From contig CATZVV010000094.1 of assembly GCA_958425285.1 (NCBI GenBank), forward strand, positions 1-7,025: DNA of 7,025 nt, in the 5' to 3' direction. The stretch's first letter is position 1; every line of letters begins with the position of its first letter. Below the pieces are notes generated by a model. It made no database searches. It had not been told where the DNA came from and was given only the letters and a program-made list of their open reading frames with translations. The position numbers and the translations under genes are program-made. The stretch is from an uncultured Lachnoclostridium sp. Its GTDB lineage: Bacteria > Bacillota > Clostridia > Lachnospirales > Lachnospiraceae. Positions 1 to 6,011 of the stretch are shown piece after piece.

Positions 1-1
1 A

Positions 2-1048
2 AGGGAACTTGCCATGACGATGATACAGGATGTTTTGAAAACAACAGGAATTACAGCAACAGCCGGAATCGGCACGAATATGTATTTGTGTAAGATTGCG
101 ATGGATATTGTGGCAAAGCATGTTGAGCCAGATGAGAATGGTGTGCGGATTGCCGAACTGGATGAAATGTCATACCGCAGACAATTATGGAGTCACAGAC
201 CGATTACAGACTTTTGGAGAGTAGGCAAAGGTTATGCAAAGAAGCTGGAAGAACACGGACTTTTTACGATGGGAGATATTGCAAGGTGTTCTATTGGAAA
301 ATCAAATGAACTGTATAACGAAGAACTTCTTTATAAGCTGTTTGGAATCAATGCAGAATTGTTGATAGATCATGCCTGGGGATACGAGCCTTGTACTTTG
401 GAGCATGTCAAGGCGTACAAGCCGGAAACTAACAGTGTAAGCTCCGGACAAGTACTTCACTGCCCGTATGATTTTGATAAGGCGAAGCTGGCTGTAAAAG
501 AGATGACCGATCTTATGGTTTTGGATCTAGTTGATAAGGGACTTGTTACCGATCAGGTTGTATTGACTGTAGGTTATGATATAGAAAATCTGACAGACCC
601 AAATAGGAGCGGGAAATATAATGGTGATGTTACGATTGACAGATATGGAAGAAAAGTTCCAAAACATGCTCACGGAACAACGAATCTGAAAAGGCAGACA
701 TCGTCAACAATGCTGATTACAGATGCTGTGATGGAGCTGTATGACAGAATTGTGGATAAAAATCTGCTTATCAGAAGAATTAATATTACAGCGAATCGGC
801 TAGTAGACGAGAGCATAGCAAAGAAAGAAGAAAAGTATGAGCAGCTTGACCTTTTTACGGATTATAAGGCAAAAGAACAGGAGCAAGCTGAAGAAGACGC
901 AGTTTTAGAACGTGAAAAACGTATGCAACAGACAATGCTTACAATAAAAAAGAAATTCGGGAAGAATGCTATCCTGAAGGGAATGAACCTTCAAGAGGGA
1001 GCAACAGCAAAAGACCGTAACGAACAGATAGGTGGACACAAGGCGTAG
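2..1048 (+). CDS. Y-family (UmuC/DinB-like) DNA polymerase, 5'-partial
   Basis: Translesion DNA polymerase that copies past damaged bases at the replication fork. The frame is open to the left edge (residues RELA precede the first ATG at 14), so the gene starts outside the window. The palm with its catalytic acidic residues is mostly missing here; family members of this kind are roughly 450-500 residues. Counting from the ATG at 14, residues 11-35 (TGITATAGIGTNMYLCKIA) match the end of the palm. Residues 62-90 are the helix-hairpin-helix thumb region (RPITDFWRVGKG), and about 130-265 the little-finger domain. QLDLF at 277-281 is a good beta-clamp binding motif. The C-terminus, IKKKFGKNAILKG then IGGHKA, is typical of the UmuC-like polymerases carried on Firmicute mobile elements. 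The YolD-like gene follows after 44 nt. Family assignment is firm; a specific gene name is not. Confidence 0.92.
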   Translation, partial: RELAMTMIQDVLKTTGITATAGIGTNMYLCKIAMDIVAKHVEPDENGVRIAELDEMSYRRQLWSHRPITDFWRVGKGYAKKLEEHGLFTMGDIARCSIGKSNELYNEELLYKLFGINAELLIDHAWGYEPCTLEHVKAYKPETNSVSSGQVLHCPYDFDKAKLAVKEMTDLMVLDLVDKGLVTDQVVLTVGYDIENLTDPNRSGKYNGDVTIDRYGRKVPKHAHGTTNLKRQTSSTMLITDAVMELYDRIVDKNLLIRRINITANRLVDESIAKKEEKYEQLDLFTDYKAKEQEQAEEDAVLEREKRMQQTMLTIKKKFGKNAILKGMNLQEGATAKDRNEQIGGHKA

Positions 1049-1092
1049 AAAGAAAATACGGACACCTATGCCACTGTAAATGGAGGAAGATT

Positions 1093-1527
1093 ATGGAGAA
1101 CCAAGACAATCACAGCTATGATGATATTATAAATCTGCCGAATCCAACTTCAACAAAACATCCTCGTATGCCCCTTTCTGACAGGGCAGCACAGTTTTCA
1201 CCTTTTGCAGCACTTACCGGACACGAAGCAGCCATTAAGGAAACTGCAAGACGAACAGATGAAAAATTGATGCTGAGTGATGAAGTCATAGCAGAATTGA
1301 ATGAGAAGTTAAAACTGATTGCTGAAACCATTGGTACACAACAAGTGGTCAGAATCACATATTTTGTACCGGATAATAAAAAAGCTGGGGGAGCATATAT
1401 TTCTCACGCTGGTTATGTGAAAAGGATTGATAAATATGAACATACAGTTGTTATGGAAGATAAGACAGTTATCCCAAGTGAACAGATAAGTGATATAGAG
1501 GGAGAAATGTTTGGAGATATGTTTTAG
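1093..1527 (+). CDS. YolD-like family protein
   Basis: Small soluble protein (144 aa) of the YolD-like family. The signature lies at about residues 22-53: KHPRMPLSDRAAQFSPFAAL followed by TGHEAAIKETAR. A lysine/glutamate-rich helix follows, then a beta-rich C-terminal half (VVRITYFVPD, GYVKRIDKYEHTVVMED) ending in an acidic tail. The start at 1093 is supported by GGAGG at 1082-1086, 6 nt upstream. There is no signal peptide or membrane segment. YolD-like genes sit next to Y-family polymerases in many Firmicutes, and the family is thought to be an UmuD-like accessory. That role is known only by association and is not demonstrated by this sequence. Here it lies 44 nt downstream of the polymerase, almost certainly in the same transcript. 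Confidence 0.88.
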   Translation: MENQDNHSYDDIINLPNPTSTKHPRMPLSDRAAQFSPFAALTGHEAAIKETARRTDEKLMLSDEVIAELNEKLKLIAETIGTQQVVRITYFVPDNKKAGGAYISHAGYVKRIDKYEHTVVMEDKTVIPSEQISDIEGEMFGDMF

Positions 1528-1546
1528 TAACGCGAGGAGAAGATGA

Positions 1547-1777
1547 ATGAAAACCTTGAATGATTACATGGCAATGTCCTACCGTATGGAAATTGTAGAA
1601 GACAAAGAAGAGGGCGGATTTGTAGTTTTTTATCCAGATTTGCCAGGCTGTATTACTTGTGGCGAAACAATAGAAAGTGCAGTAGAAAATGCACAGGATG
1701 CAAAAAAGGCGTGGCTTGAAGCTGCGTTGGAAGAGGGGATAGAAATTCATGAGCCAGTTAGCTTGGGAGGGGTGTGA
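1547..1777 (+). CDS. hicB: HicB-like protein, lacking C-terminal DNA-binding domain
   Basis: HicB antitoxins neutralise the HicA mRNA interferase through an N-terminal partial RNase H-like fold and usually repress their operon through a C-terminal HTH or ribbon-helix-helix domain. This 76-aa product has the N-terminal fold only: MSYRMEIVEDKEEGGFVVFY (9-28), then PDLPGCITCGETIESAVENA (30-49) and an amphipathic helix DAKKAWLEAALEEGIEIHEP. It stops soon after HEPVSLGG, where relatives, as I recall them, continue into a roughly 40-residue DNA-binding segment. AGGAG at 1535-1539 is 7 nt from the chosen ATG. A nearer ATG at 1543 opens only a six-codon frame. No hicA is visible on either side. The gene lies 19 nt after the YolD-like gene and is probably co-transcribed with it. 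It is either a decayed antitoxin or an orphan that keeps only a protein-binding role. Confidence 0.8.
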   Translation: MKTLNDYMAMSYRMEIVEDKEEGGFVVFYPDLPGCITCGETIESAVENAQDAKKAWLEAALEEGIEIHEPVSLGGV

Positions 1778-1851
1778 TGTACATATTTCAAGATATTAAA
1801 ATTTGCGAACAACTTCCTAAACGCTTACCGAAAGGAAGGACTTTGACATAA
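1777..1851 (+). pseudogene. possible remnant of the HicB C-terminal domain (24-codon overlapping ORF)
   Basis: A 24-codon ORF (MYIFQDIKICEQLPKRLPKG...) starts at the ATG that overlaps the hicB TGA as TGATG. It ends at TAA 1849-1851, just before the terminator. It is too short to assign as a gene. Read one base later (from 1778), the frame gives YFKILKFANNFLNAYRKEGL followed by a stop and HN. This loosely resembles the FKLRIPKSLH...KEGISMN pattern of HicB C-terminal domains. The simplest reading is that hicB once continued here and has been broken by a stop and small indels. The resemblance is weak and judged from memory, so a non-coding 3' tail is equally possible. Confidence 0.3.
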
Positions 1852-1855
1852 CATT

Positions 1856-1880
1856 AAAAAGCACCTTGTAGGTGCTTTTT
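1856..1880 (+). terminator. rho-independent terminator of the polymerase/YolD/HicB unit
   Basis: Positions 1856-1866 (AAAAAGCACCT) pair perfectly with 1870-1880 (AGGTGCTTTTT) around a 3-nt loop, giving an 11-bp stem that ends in a T run. It lies 79 nt after the hicB stop and before the next promoter, so it closes the first transcription unit. Because the A and T runs are symmetrical it could also work on the minus strand, but no minus-strand gene ends here. Confidence 0.9.
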
Positions 1881-1905
1881 CGTACGTGGGAAGATTACTT
1901 TATTG

Positions 1906-1935
1906 TTGACAAAGCCGAACGGCTTATTTTATATT
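1906..1935 (+). promoter_or_regulatory. sigma-A type promoter of the hipB-hipA unit
   Basis: A perfect -35 TTGACA (1906-1911) is followed by TATATT at 1930-1935 (18-bp spacer) or TTATAT at 1929-1934 (17-bp spacer). Transcription should start near 1941-1943, leaving a leader of about 80 nt before hipB. The first AAGCCG-AA-CGGCTT palindrome (1912-1925) fills most of the spacer, so a bound repressor would block RNA polymerase directly. The promoter assignment is by consensus and context. Confidence 0.8.
1912..1925 (+). promoter_or_regulatory. operator palindrome 1 (hip unit)
   Basis: AAGCCGAACGGCTT has 6-bp perfect inverted arms AAGCCG/CGGCTT around a central AA. It sits between the -35 and -10 of the hip promoter. 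It is the first of three copies and the likely binding site of the HipB-like regulator, by analogy with HipB autoregulation. Confidence 0.78.
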
Positions 1936-1950
1936 TAAATCACAGGAATA

Positions 1951-1964
1951 AAGCCGAACGGCTT
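1951..1964 (+). promoter_or_regulatory. operator palindrome 2 (hip unit)
   Basis: An identical 14-bp copy of AAGCCGAACGGCTT, exactly 39 bp downstream of copy 1 and just after the predicted transcription start. The 25-bp segment between copies is AT-rich and not conserved, so only the palindrome is being kept. Confidence 0.78.
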
Positions 1965-1989
1965 AAAAAATCAAATTGAAAACAAAATA

Positions 1990-2003
1990 AAGCCGAACGG
2001 CTA
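1990..2003 (+). promoter_or_regulatory. operator palindrome 3 (hip unit)
   Basis: A third copy, again exactly 39 bp after the previous one, with one change at the last base (AAGCCGAACGGCTA). It lies 16 nt before the hipB ATG and just upstream of its GGAGA ribosome binding site (2011-2015). Bound protein here could act as a roadblock or contribute to cooperative binding. Confidence 0.75.
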
Positions 2004-2019
2004 ATTTTATGGAGACAAT

Positions 2020-2241
2020 ATGAAAATTATAGATTCGATAACATTAGGAGCAACTATAAGGGCAAGAAGAAAAGAATTAGGTTATACGCAGAGTGATTTG
2101 GCAGAATTTACTGGATTCAGTATCAGTTTTATTTCTGACTTAGAAAGAGGGAAGAAGACGGCAGAGATTGGAAAAGCTTTACAGTTAATTCAACTGTTAG
2201 GAATGGATATAAAAATAGAAAAGAGGGGATCAGATGAGTAG
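2020..2241 (+). CDS. hipB: HipB-like Xre-family HTH regulator / antitoxin
   Basis: A 73-residue single-domain DNA-binding protein. The Xre-type helix-turn-helix spans about residues 9-62, with TQSDLAEFTGFSISFISDLE (23-42) as the core HTH and RGKKT beginning the next helix. A short beta strand, MDIKIEK, ends the domain, as in HipB proteins, which dimerise through a C-terminal strand. GGAGA at 2011-2015 supports the ATG at 2020. The gene overlaps hipA by 8 nt, the usual antitoxin-first arrangement. In the family, HipB binds palindromic operators, represses its own promoter and holds HipA inactive. Three matching palindromes immediately upstream fit autoregulation. The coding sequence appears intact although its partner toxin is broken, so the regulator is now effectively an orphan. 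Confidence 0.88.
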   Translation: MKIIDSITLGATIRARRKELGYTQSDLAEFTGFSISFISDLERGKKTAEIGKALQLIQLLGMDIKIEKRGSDE

Positions 2242-2910
2242 AATATTATCTGTTTATATTGAGAAAAACGGAAAACAGGAATATGTAGGTAAGATTGTTG
2301 GGGATTCTTCAGTAGATGCTTGTTTTTCTTATGATGATAGTTACATAGAAAAGAATGGAAAACCAATTTCTATTAGCTTACCTTTAGAAGAGAAAGCCTT
2401 TGATGAAAAAAGGACAAGATATTTTTTTGAAGGTCTTTTGCCGGAAGGGTTCACAAGAAAATGTTTGAAGTGATTAGAAAATGTTCTTCAAATCCATTAG
2501 AAGATCAGAAAAAATTGTGGGATATTTGTATCTTTAATTATCTAATTGGAAATACAGATAATCATATAAAAAATGTATCGTTGCTTTATGCAGAAAATTT
2601 GAATGACATTCGTCTTGCGCCGGCATATGACATGGTCAGCACAATGATTTATGAGAGTAGCACAGAAAATATGTCTTTAGGAATTGGTGGGATTTATGAT
2701 ATACGAAAAATTACAAAAGAATCTTTTGAGGATGAAGCGGTAGCTATCGGGTTGGGTAAAAAGTTTGCAATGCAGAGAATTGACGAAATGAGAGAAGGCG
2801 TCCAGGATGCGTTAAATGAGGCAACAGAAAGCTTGGCAGCAGAAGGATTTGATTCTGCGGAAGAAGTAAAAGAAAGAATTATGCAAAGAGGAGGAATTCA
2901 TTATTTGTAA
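2234..2910 (+). pseudogene. hipA: HipA-type Ser/Thr kinase toxin, internally deleted and frameshifted
   Basis: Intact HipA phosphorylates aminoacyl-tRNA synthetases (glutamyl-tRNA synthetase for E. coli HipA) and arrests growth. Two pieces remain. The first, 2234-2473 (79 aa), is the N-terminal subdomain: VYIEKNGKQEYVGKI, then PISISLPLEEKAF and FFEGLLPEGFTRKC, comparable to roughly the first 80-90 residues of E. coli HipA. The second, from ATG 2461 to 2910 (149 aa) in another frame, is the C-terminal lobe: IFNYLIGNTDNHIKN with the catalytic-type Asp, and LAPAYDMVS with the second metal-binding-type Asp. The intervening 150-200 residues, including the Gly-rich/ATP-binding loop and lysine, are absent. 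The join lies at 2456-2466. GAGGGG (2223-2228) serves the first start. GGAAGGG, 11 nt before 2461, could allow weak reinitiation, but the second product could not be a complete kinase. I judge it non-functional as a toxin. Confidence 0.88.
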
Positions 2911-2939
2911 TATTTGCGGGGAATAGTTTATATCAAAGA

Positions 2940-3458
2940 ATGGATAAACAAAAGTGTATTAAAGCTCTTCTAGATAATTTATATGAAGTATATTTACAAG
3001 AAGGTACCATTGAAAAATACCAGAGTCATATTCAATGGGCATTCAAAGAGGCGATTAATAATATGAGATGTTTTTTCAAAAATGATTCTTTTTCATGTGA
3101 AAATGAGTATAGGGTTATATTGAAAATACCAGAAGAATTATTATTGGAAGAAACTACTGGACAAGATGGAATTCTAAAAAAAGGCCAATTTAAACGTGAA
3201 AATATTTTAATACCTTATGTGGATTATAAATTTAAAAGGGATAGCTTAAAGGGAATTACGTTGAATCCTTATGTCAAAGAAAAAGAAAGTGTATTTGAAT
3301 TGGGAATCAGAGAATTATTATGGCAGAATAAAATTCATAATGTACAGATTTATCGTTCAGCAATTGACCGCCGCAGGCGCCAGAATGTGCCAAGGCATAT
3401 TCTTTGTTCTATATTATCTAATCTTAAAAATAAAATATCTCCTCAAGGTTTATGGTAA
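2940..3458 (+). pseudogene. truncated DUF2971-like protein with a foreign-looking tail
   Basis: The 172-codon ORF appears to be the C-terminal part of a DUF2971-type protein, a family of unknown function whose members are usually about 250-330 residues. The recognisable piece is about residues 38-140: NNMRCFFKNDSFSCENEYRV, then GQFKRENILIPYV, LKGITLNPYVKEKESVFELG and IHNVQIYRSAI. The expected N-terminal half (the LYHYTS-like start and the RAY/GVCIGF-like region) is missing. There is no convincing Shine-Dalgarno site close to ATG 2940, and the frame stays open upstream into hipA, so the start is arbitrary. After residue ~141 the sequence becomes DRRRRQNVPRHILCSILSNL, unlike the body of the protein, which suggests that the true end was replaced. 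The family call is from memory of motifs and is only moderately sure; an intact unknown gene is possible. Confidence 0.55.
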
Positions 3459-3504
3459 AATAGAGTTGCGAAAAACTATCAACCAATCCACCTAAAGGAG
3501 ATAT
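3435..3504. repeat. inverted repeat ATATCTCCT / AGGAGATAT between the two halves
   Basis: ATATCTCCT at 3435-3443 is exactly complementary to AGGAGATAT at 3496-3504. The similarity extends imperfectly inward (about 15 of 22 positions, 3435-3456 against 3483-3504). Read on the minus strand, the right-hand member of the hairpin is followed by TTTATTTTT, so it might act as a weak terminator for the permease operon despite its long (~52 nt) loop. It could instead be the end structure of a lost insertion element; no flanking target duplication is visible. Confidence 0.4.
3453..3500 (+). promoter_or_regulatory. orphan promoter and ribosome binding site without a gene
   Basis: TGGTAAAAT at 3453-3461 matches an extended -10 element (TGnTAnAAT). 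A leader of about 30-40 nt leads to a strong Shine-Dalgarno AAAGGAG (3494-3500). No start codon follows: within about 12 nt the sequence runs into the 3' end of the convergent permease gene. It looks like the 5' end of a transcription unit, perhaps a transposase gene, cut off at about 3505-3511. No -35 box is evident. Confidence 0.4.
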
Positions 3505-3511
3505 ATCTATC

Positions 3512-4795
3512 TTAGCTCAATTCAGCACTTTTTCTTTTTTTCATAATGAAATAGATAGGCGCAACAACAACCATTGCTCCAAGTCCTGCAATAAGTTTAT
3601 ACACCTCTGTATGAAATATCAGCCAAATACTTGCGAGAATCGCAATCACTGGAAATGTATATCCTAATGGAACCCTATATCCATCTTTCTTTCCATCACT
3701 TTTCTTTCGCAGTGCAATAACAGCAAGACAAGTAGGAATGTACTGGCTAAATCTACTAATCACGCTAATTGCAGCAAGCTCTGTAAAACTTCCAGTTAAT
3801 GTAAGTAATACAGCTAACATTCCCGTGATAAATACTGCCACATAAGGAACTTTTCTTCTATTACATTTACTCAATGTCTTCGGAAGAAGACCTCCATCTG
3901 CAAGTGCCTGGGCACAACGTGGTGTGTTAAAAGAACCACAGATATTCAATCCTGCAATAGAAACCAGTGTTCCAAGTGTAACAAGTAACGCTCCCTTGTT
4001 TCCAAGAAAAGTCCCCATTGCATCTGCAACTGGTGTTGATGTTCCTGAAAGATTTGTTCCCAGGGTTCCAATACAATTAAATTGTATCAGAAAATAAATA
4101 ACAGAAACAATTGACATGGAAATAATCAGTGCTTTTGGCACATTTTTCTTTGGATTTTCCATATCTCCTGCAGCCACACCTACATTTTCAAATCCAGTAA
4201 ATGCATAGAATACTGTAATCACTGCAGCAGAAATAGAATTCATATTCATTCCATCTTTCAAAAACGGAGTAAAATTACTTCCTTTCAGGAAAAACAGACC
4301 TCCTATCACAAATATAACCATCGGTATCATTTTAGCAATTGTTGAAATATTGTTTAAATAAGCCATAATATTCACACCGAATAAATTGATTATACTTAAT
4401 ACGGTAATAATTCCAATTGCAATTGCCTTATTTACGAACGGATCCGCTGCCGCCGGAAAAATCGCTGAAAGTGCTGTTGTGAATCCAACTGCCATTGTTG
4501 CCCATGCGATAATGCTAACAATCCATTTCATGACTCCGACTTCGTATCCAAAAAAATCACCAAAAGCTTCTCTTGCATACAGATACGGGCCTCCTGACTG
4601 TTCAAACATGCTGCCACATTCTGCAAAACACAGTGCTACTGACATTACCAAAATCAGGACAAAAAGATATGCCAGCAAGCTTGATGGTCCCATTAACTGA
4701 TATGCTGAACCAGGCAGGAGGAATATTCCACTTCCTACCACACAATTAATTCCATATAACACAATTGTTTTTAAATTCCATTTCTTTTCATTCAT
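3512..4795 (-). CDS. APC-superfamily amino-acid permease
   Basis: Integral membrane transporter of 427 aa, the usual length for the APC (amino acid-polyamine-organocation) superfamily, with about 12 hydrophobic segments. The TM1 unwound-helix motif is VVGSGIFLLPG (19-29), where the family binds the amino-acid carboxylate. The conserved TM2/loop region reads FAECGSMFEQSGGPYLYARE (58-76), and the TM6 region VFYAFTGFENVGVAAGDMEN (195-214) then PKKNVPKAL. RVPLGYTFP near 374-382 is also typical, and KKRKS ends the protein in the cytoplasm. Its ATG overlaps the stop of the amidohydrolase gene as ATGA, with a purine-rich GAGGGGG site just upstream, so it is translationally coupled and last in the operon. 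It probably imports (or exchanges) the amino acid or conjugate handled by the two enzymes. The exact substrate cannot be read from sequence. Confidence 0.9.
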   Translation of the reverse strand: MNEKKWNLKTIVLYGINCVVGSGIFLLPGSAYQLMGPSSLLAYLFVLILVMSVALCFAECGSMFEQSGGPYLYAREAFGDFFGYEVGVMKWIVSIIAWATMAVGFTTALSAIFPAAADPFVNKAIAIGIITVLSIINLFGVNIMAYLNNISTIAKMIPMVIFVIGGLFFLKGSNFTPFLKDGMNMNSISAAVITVFYAFTGFENVGVAAGDMENPKKNVPKALIISMSIVSVIYFLIQFNCIGTLGTNLSGTSTPVADAMGTFLGNKGALLVTLGTLVSIAGLNICGSFNTPRCAQALADGGLLPKTLSKCNRRKVPYVAVFITGMLAVLLTLTGSFTELAAISVISRFSQYIPTCLAVIALRKKSDGKKDGYRVPLGYTFPVIAILASIWLIFHTEVYKLIAGLGAMVVVAPIYFIMKKRKSAELS

Positions 4796-5978
4796 AATTT
4801 TCCCCCTCTTAGCGACTTCATTACATATCCGGTCAGTACTGCAACTCCCGTCACCAGACTTTTCTCATCAAATATATTCTTACCATTATGTAAGCCCAAT
4901 TTGCTGTTTACACTTTCATTTGCTGTACCAAGGAAAAACTGAGCTCCCTTGCTATAATTTAAAAAGACTGAAAAATCGTCAGATCCCATACTTGGCTGCT
5001 CAAATTCCAATACATGTCCCTTTCCAAGCATTTCATCTGCTACTTGAATTAAATCATTTACAACCTGTGAATCATTTGTAATTGGTGGAAGAGAAGCATC
5101 TGCAATCTCCACAGTCCCCTCCGCTCTCATAGACTCACAGACCGATTTTGTAATCCGTCTCAAAGCCTCCAGATTGTGTTCTCTCGAGTCCTGATATAAA
5201 CTTCTCATACTGCCGAGCATTACAACTTCTCCCGGAATTGAATTGTAGGTTTTTCCAGCATGAATACTTGCTATTGTAACTACTGTCGGATGTACGGCCA
5301 TGTTTTCTCTTGAAACAATTGTCTGAAGGCTTGTAATCAAATAAGCACTTACCACAATAGGATCAACGCAGTTATGAGGATATGCCGCGTGACCACATTT
5401 TCCTTTCACTGTAATTTTAAAATAATCGTTTCCAGCTTCCATTGGTCCTTTTTTCAGGCAAATTTTTCCGACCGGCGTCTGTGGATGCGTATGTAAACCT
5501 ACTACAATATCATTTAATGGTTCTTTTTGCATCAATCCCGCCGCAATCACTGCTTTCCTGTCACATTTTCTTCTGCAGGCTGAAAAACAATTCTCACGTT
5601 TCCATTTAGTTCATCTTTGTGTTGTTGGAGAATCTTAGCACTATATAATGCCGTAACGATATGAATATCGTGACCGCAGCTATGACTAACTCCTTCATTT
5701 TTGGAACTGAAATCCAATCCTGTTTGCTCTTGAATCGGCAAAGCATCAATATCGTGGCGAATGCAGATTGTCTTCCCATTCCCTTTTCCTCTAATCAGAG
5801 CACTGACTCCCGTCTTCAGATTAAGATTTTCTATTTCTACACCAAACTCCTGTAGCCGTTTCCTGATAAATTCTGTTGTATGATATTCCTGATTACTAAG
5901 TTCTGGGTTTTCATGCAAATATCTTCTGTCAGCAATCATCCTTTTTTCCTGTAACATTACTTCATCCATCAGTTTCAT
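4792..5978 (-). pseudogene. M20-family amidohydrolase (N-acyl-amino acid deacylase type), frameshifted
   Basis: Metal-dependent amidohydrolases of this group (HipO/SndA/aminoacylase-like) remove acyl groups from N-acyl amino acids in the cytoplasm. The 5' piece (5978-5547, 143 aa) has RRYLHENPE (18-26), RHDIDALP (74-81), metal-binding CGHDIH (101-106) and catalytic QPAEE (133-137), then stops after TGKQ. The 3' piece, in the other frame and ending at 4792, resumes with IAAGLMQKEP, GLHTHP, GKCGHAAYPH (dimerisation-domain loop), MGSDDFS and LGLHNGKNIFDE with the last metal-ligand His. Joined, they make about 395 aa, normal family length, with every expected metal ligand present. The break is a net -1 at GGAAAGCA; one extra A would give TGKAVIAAG. 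The stop and a GTG of the second frame overlap as GTGA. CCTCC at 5986-5990 (GGAGG on this strand) supports the ATG at 5978. It may be a recent pseudogene or a sequencing error. Confidence 0.88.
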
Positions 5979-6011
5979 GCTGTATCCTCCAAACTTTTCT
6001 TTGTACTTTTC

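Noticed and set aside
1116..1750. Minus-strand ORFs of 80 and 93 codons opposite the YolD and HicB genes
   Set aside because: They are opposite-strand shadows with no ribosome binding site and no family resemblance. The plus-strand genes explain the coding signal.
1911..2003. Three regularly spaced repeats with 25-bp spacers resembling a mini CRISPR array
   Set aside because: The repeat is only 14-16 bp and fully palindromic, spacers are AT-rich promoter/leader sequence, there are no cas genes, and copy 1 sits inside a promoter. Operators explain it better.
1881..2019. A riboswitch or small RNA in the hip leader
   Set aside because: Apart from the three palindromes the leader is AT-rich with no conserved-looking structured core. 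The palindromes fit DNA operators better than RNA elements.
2020..2910. A three-gene HipBST-type system (regulator, small HipS, HipT kinase)
   Set aside because: The third piece is only 149 aa and lacks the ATP-binding lobe that HipT retains. The two HipA parts overlap at a shared junction in different frames, as expected from a deletion in a single hipA.
3271..3495. 74-codon plus-strand ORF overlapping the end of the DUF2971-like fragment
   Set aside because: Its first half is out of frame with the recognisable protein and it has no ribosome binding site; it is a shadow extended by the foreign-looking AT-rich tail.
4386..4700. Plus-strand ORF of 104 codons inside the permease gene, and similar ones at 5661-5855, 6167-6433 and 6685-6987
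   Set aside because: All lie antisense to strongly recognised genes, have no ribosome binding sites and encode no recognisable domains.
5540..5600. Two separate genes in place of the amidohydrolase
   Set aside because: Each piece alone lacks part of the M20 metal site, and together they give a complete, continuous family protein. The GTG of the second piece has no Shine-Dalgarno site of its own.
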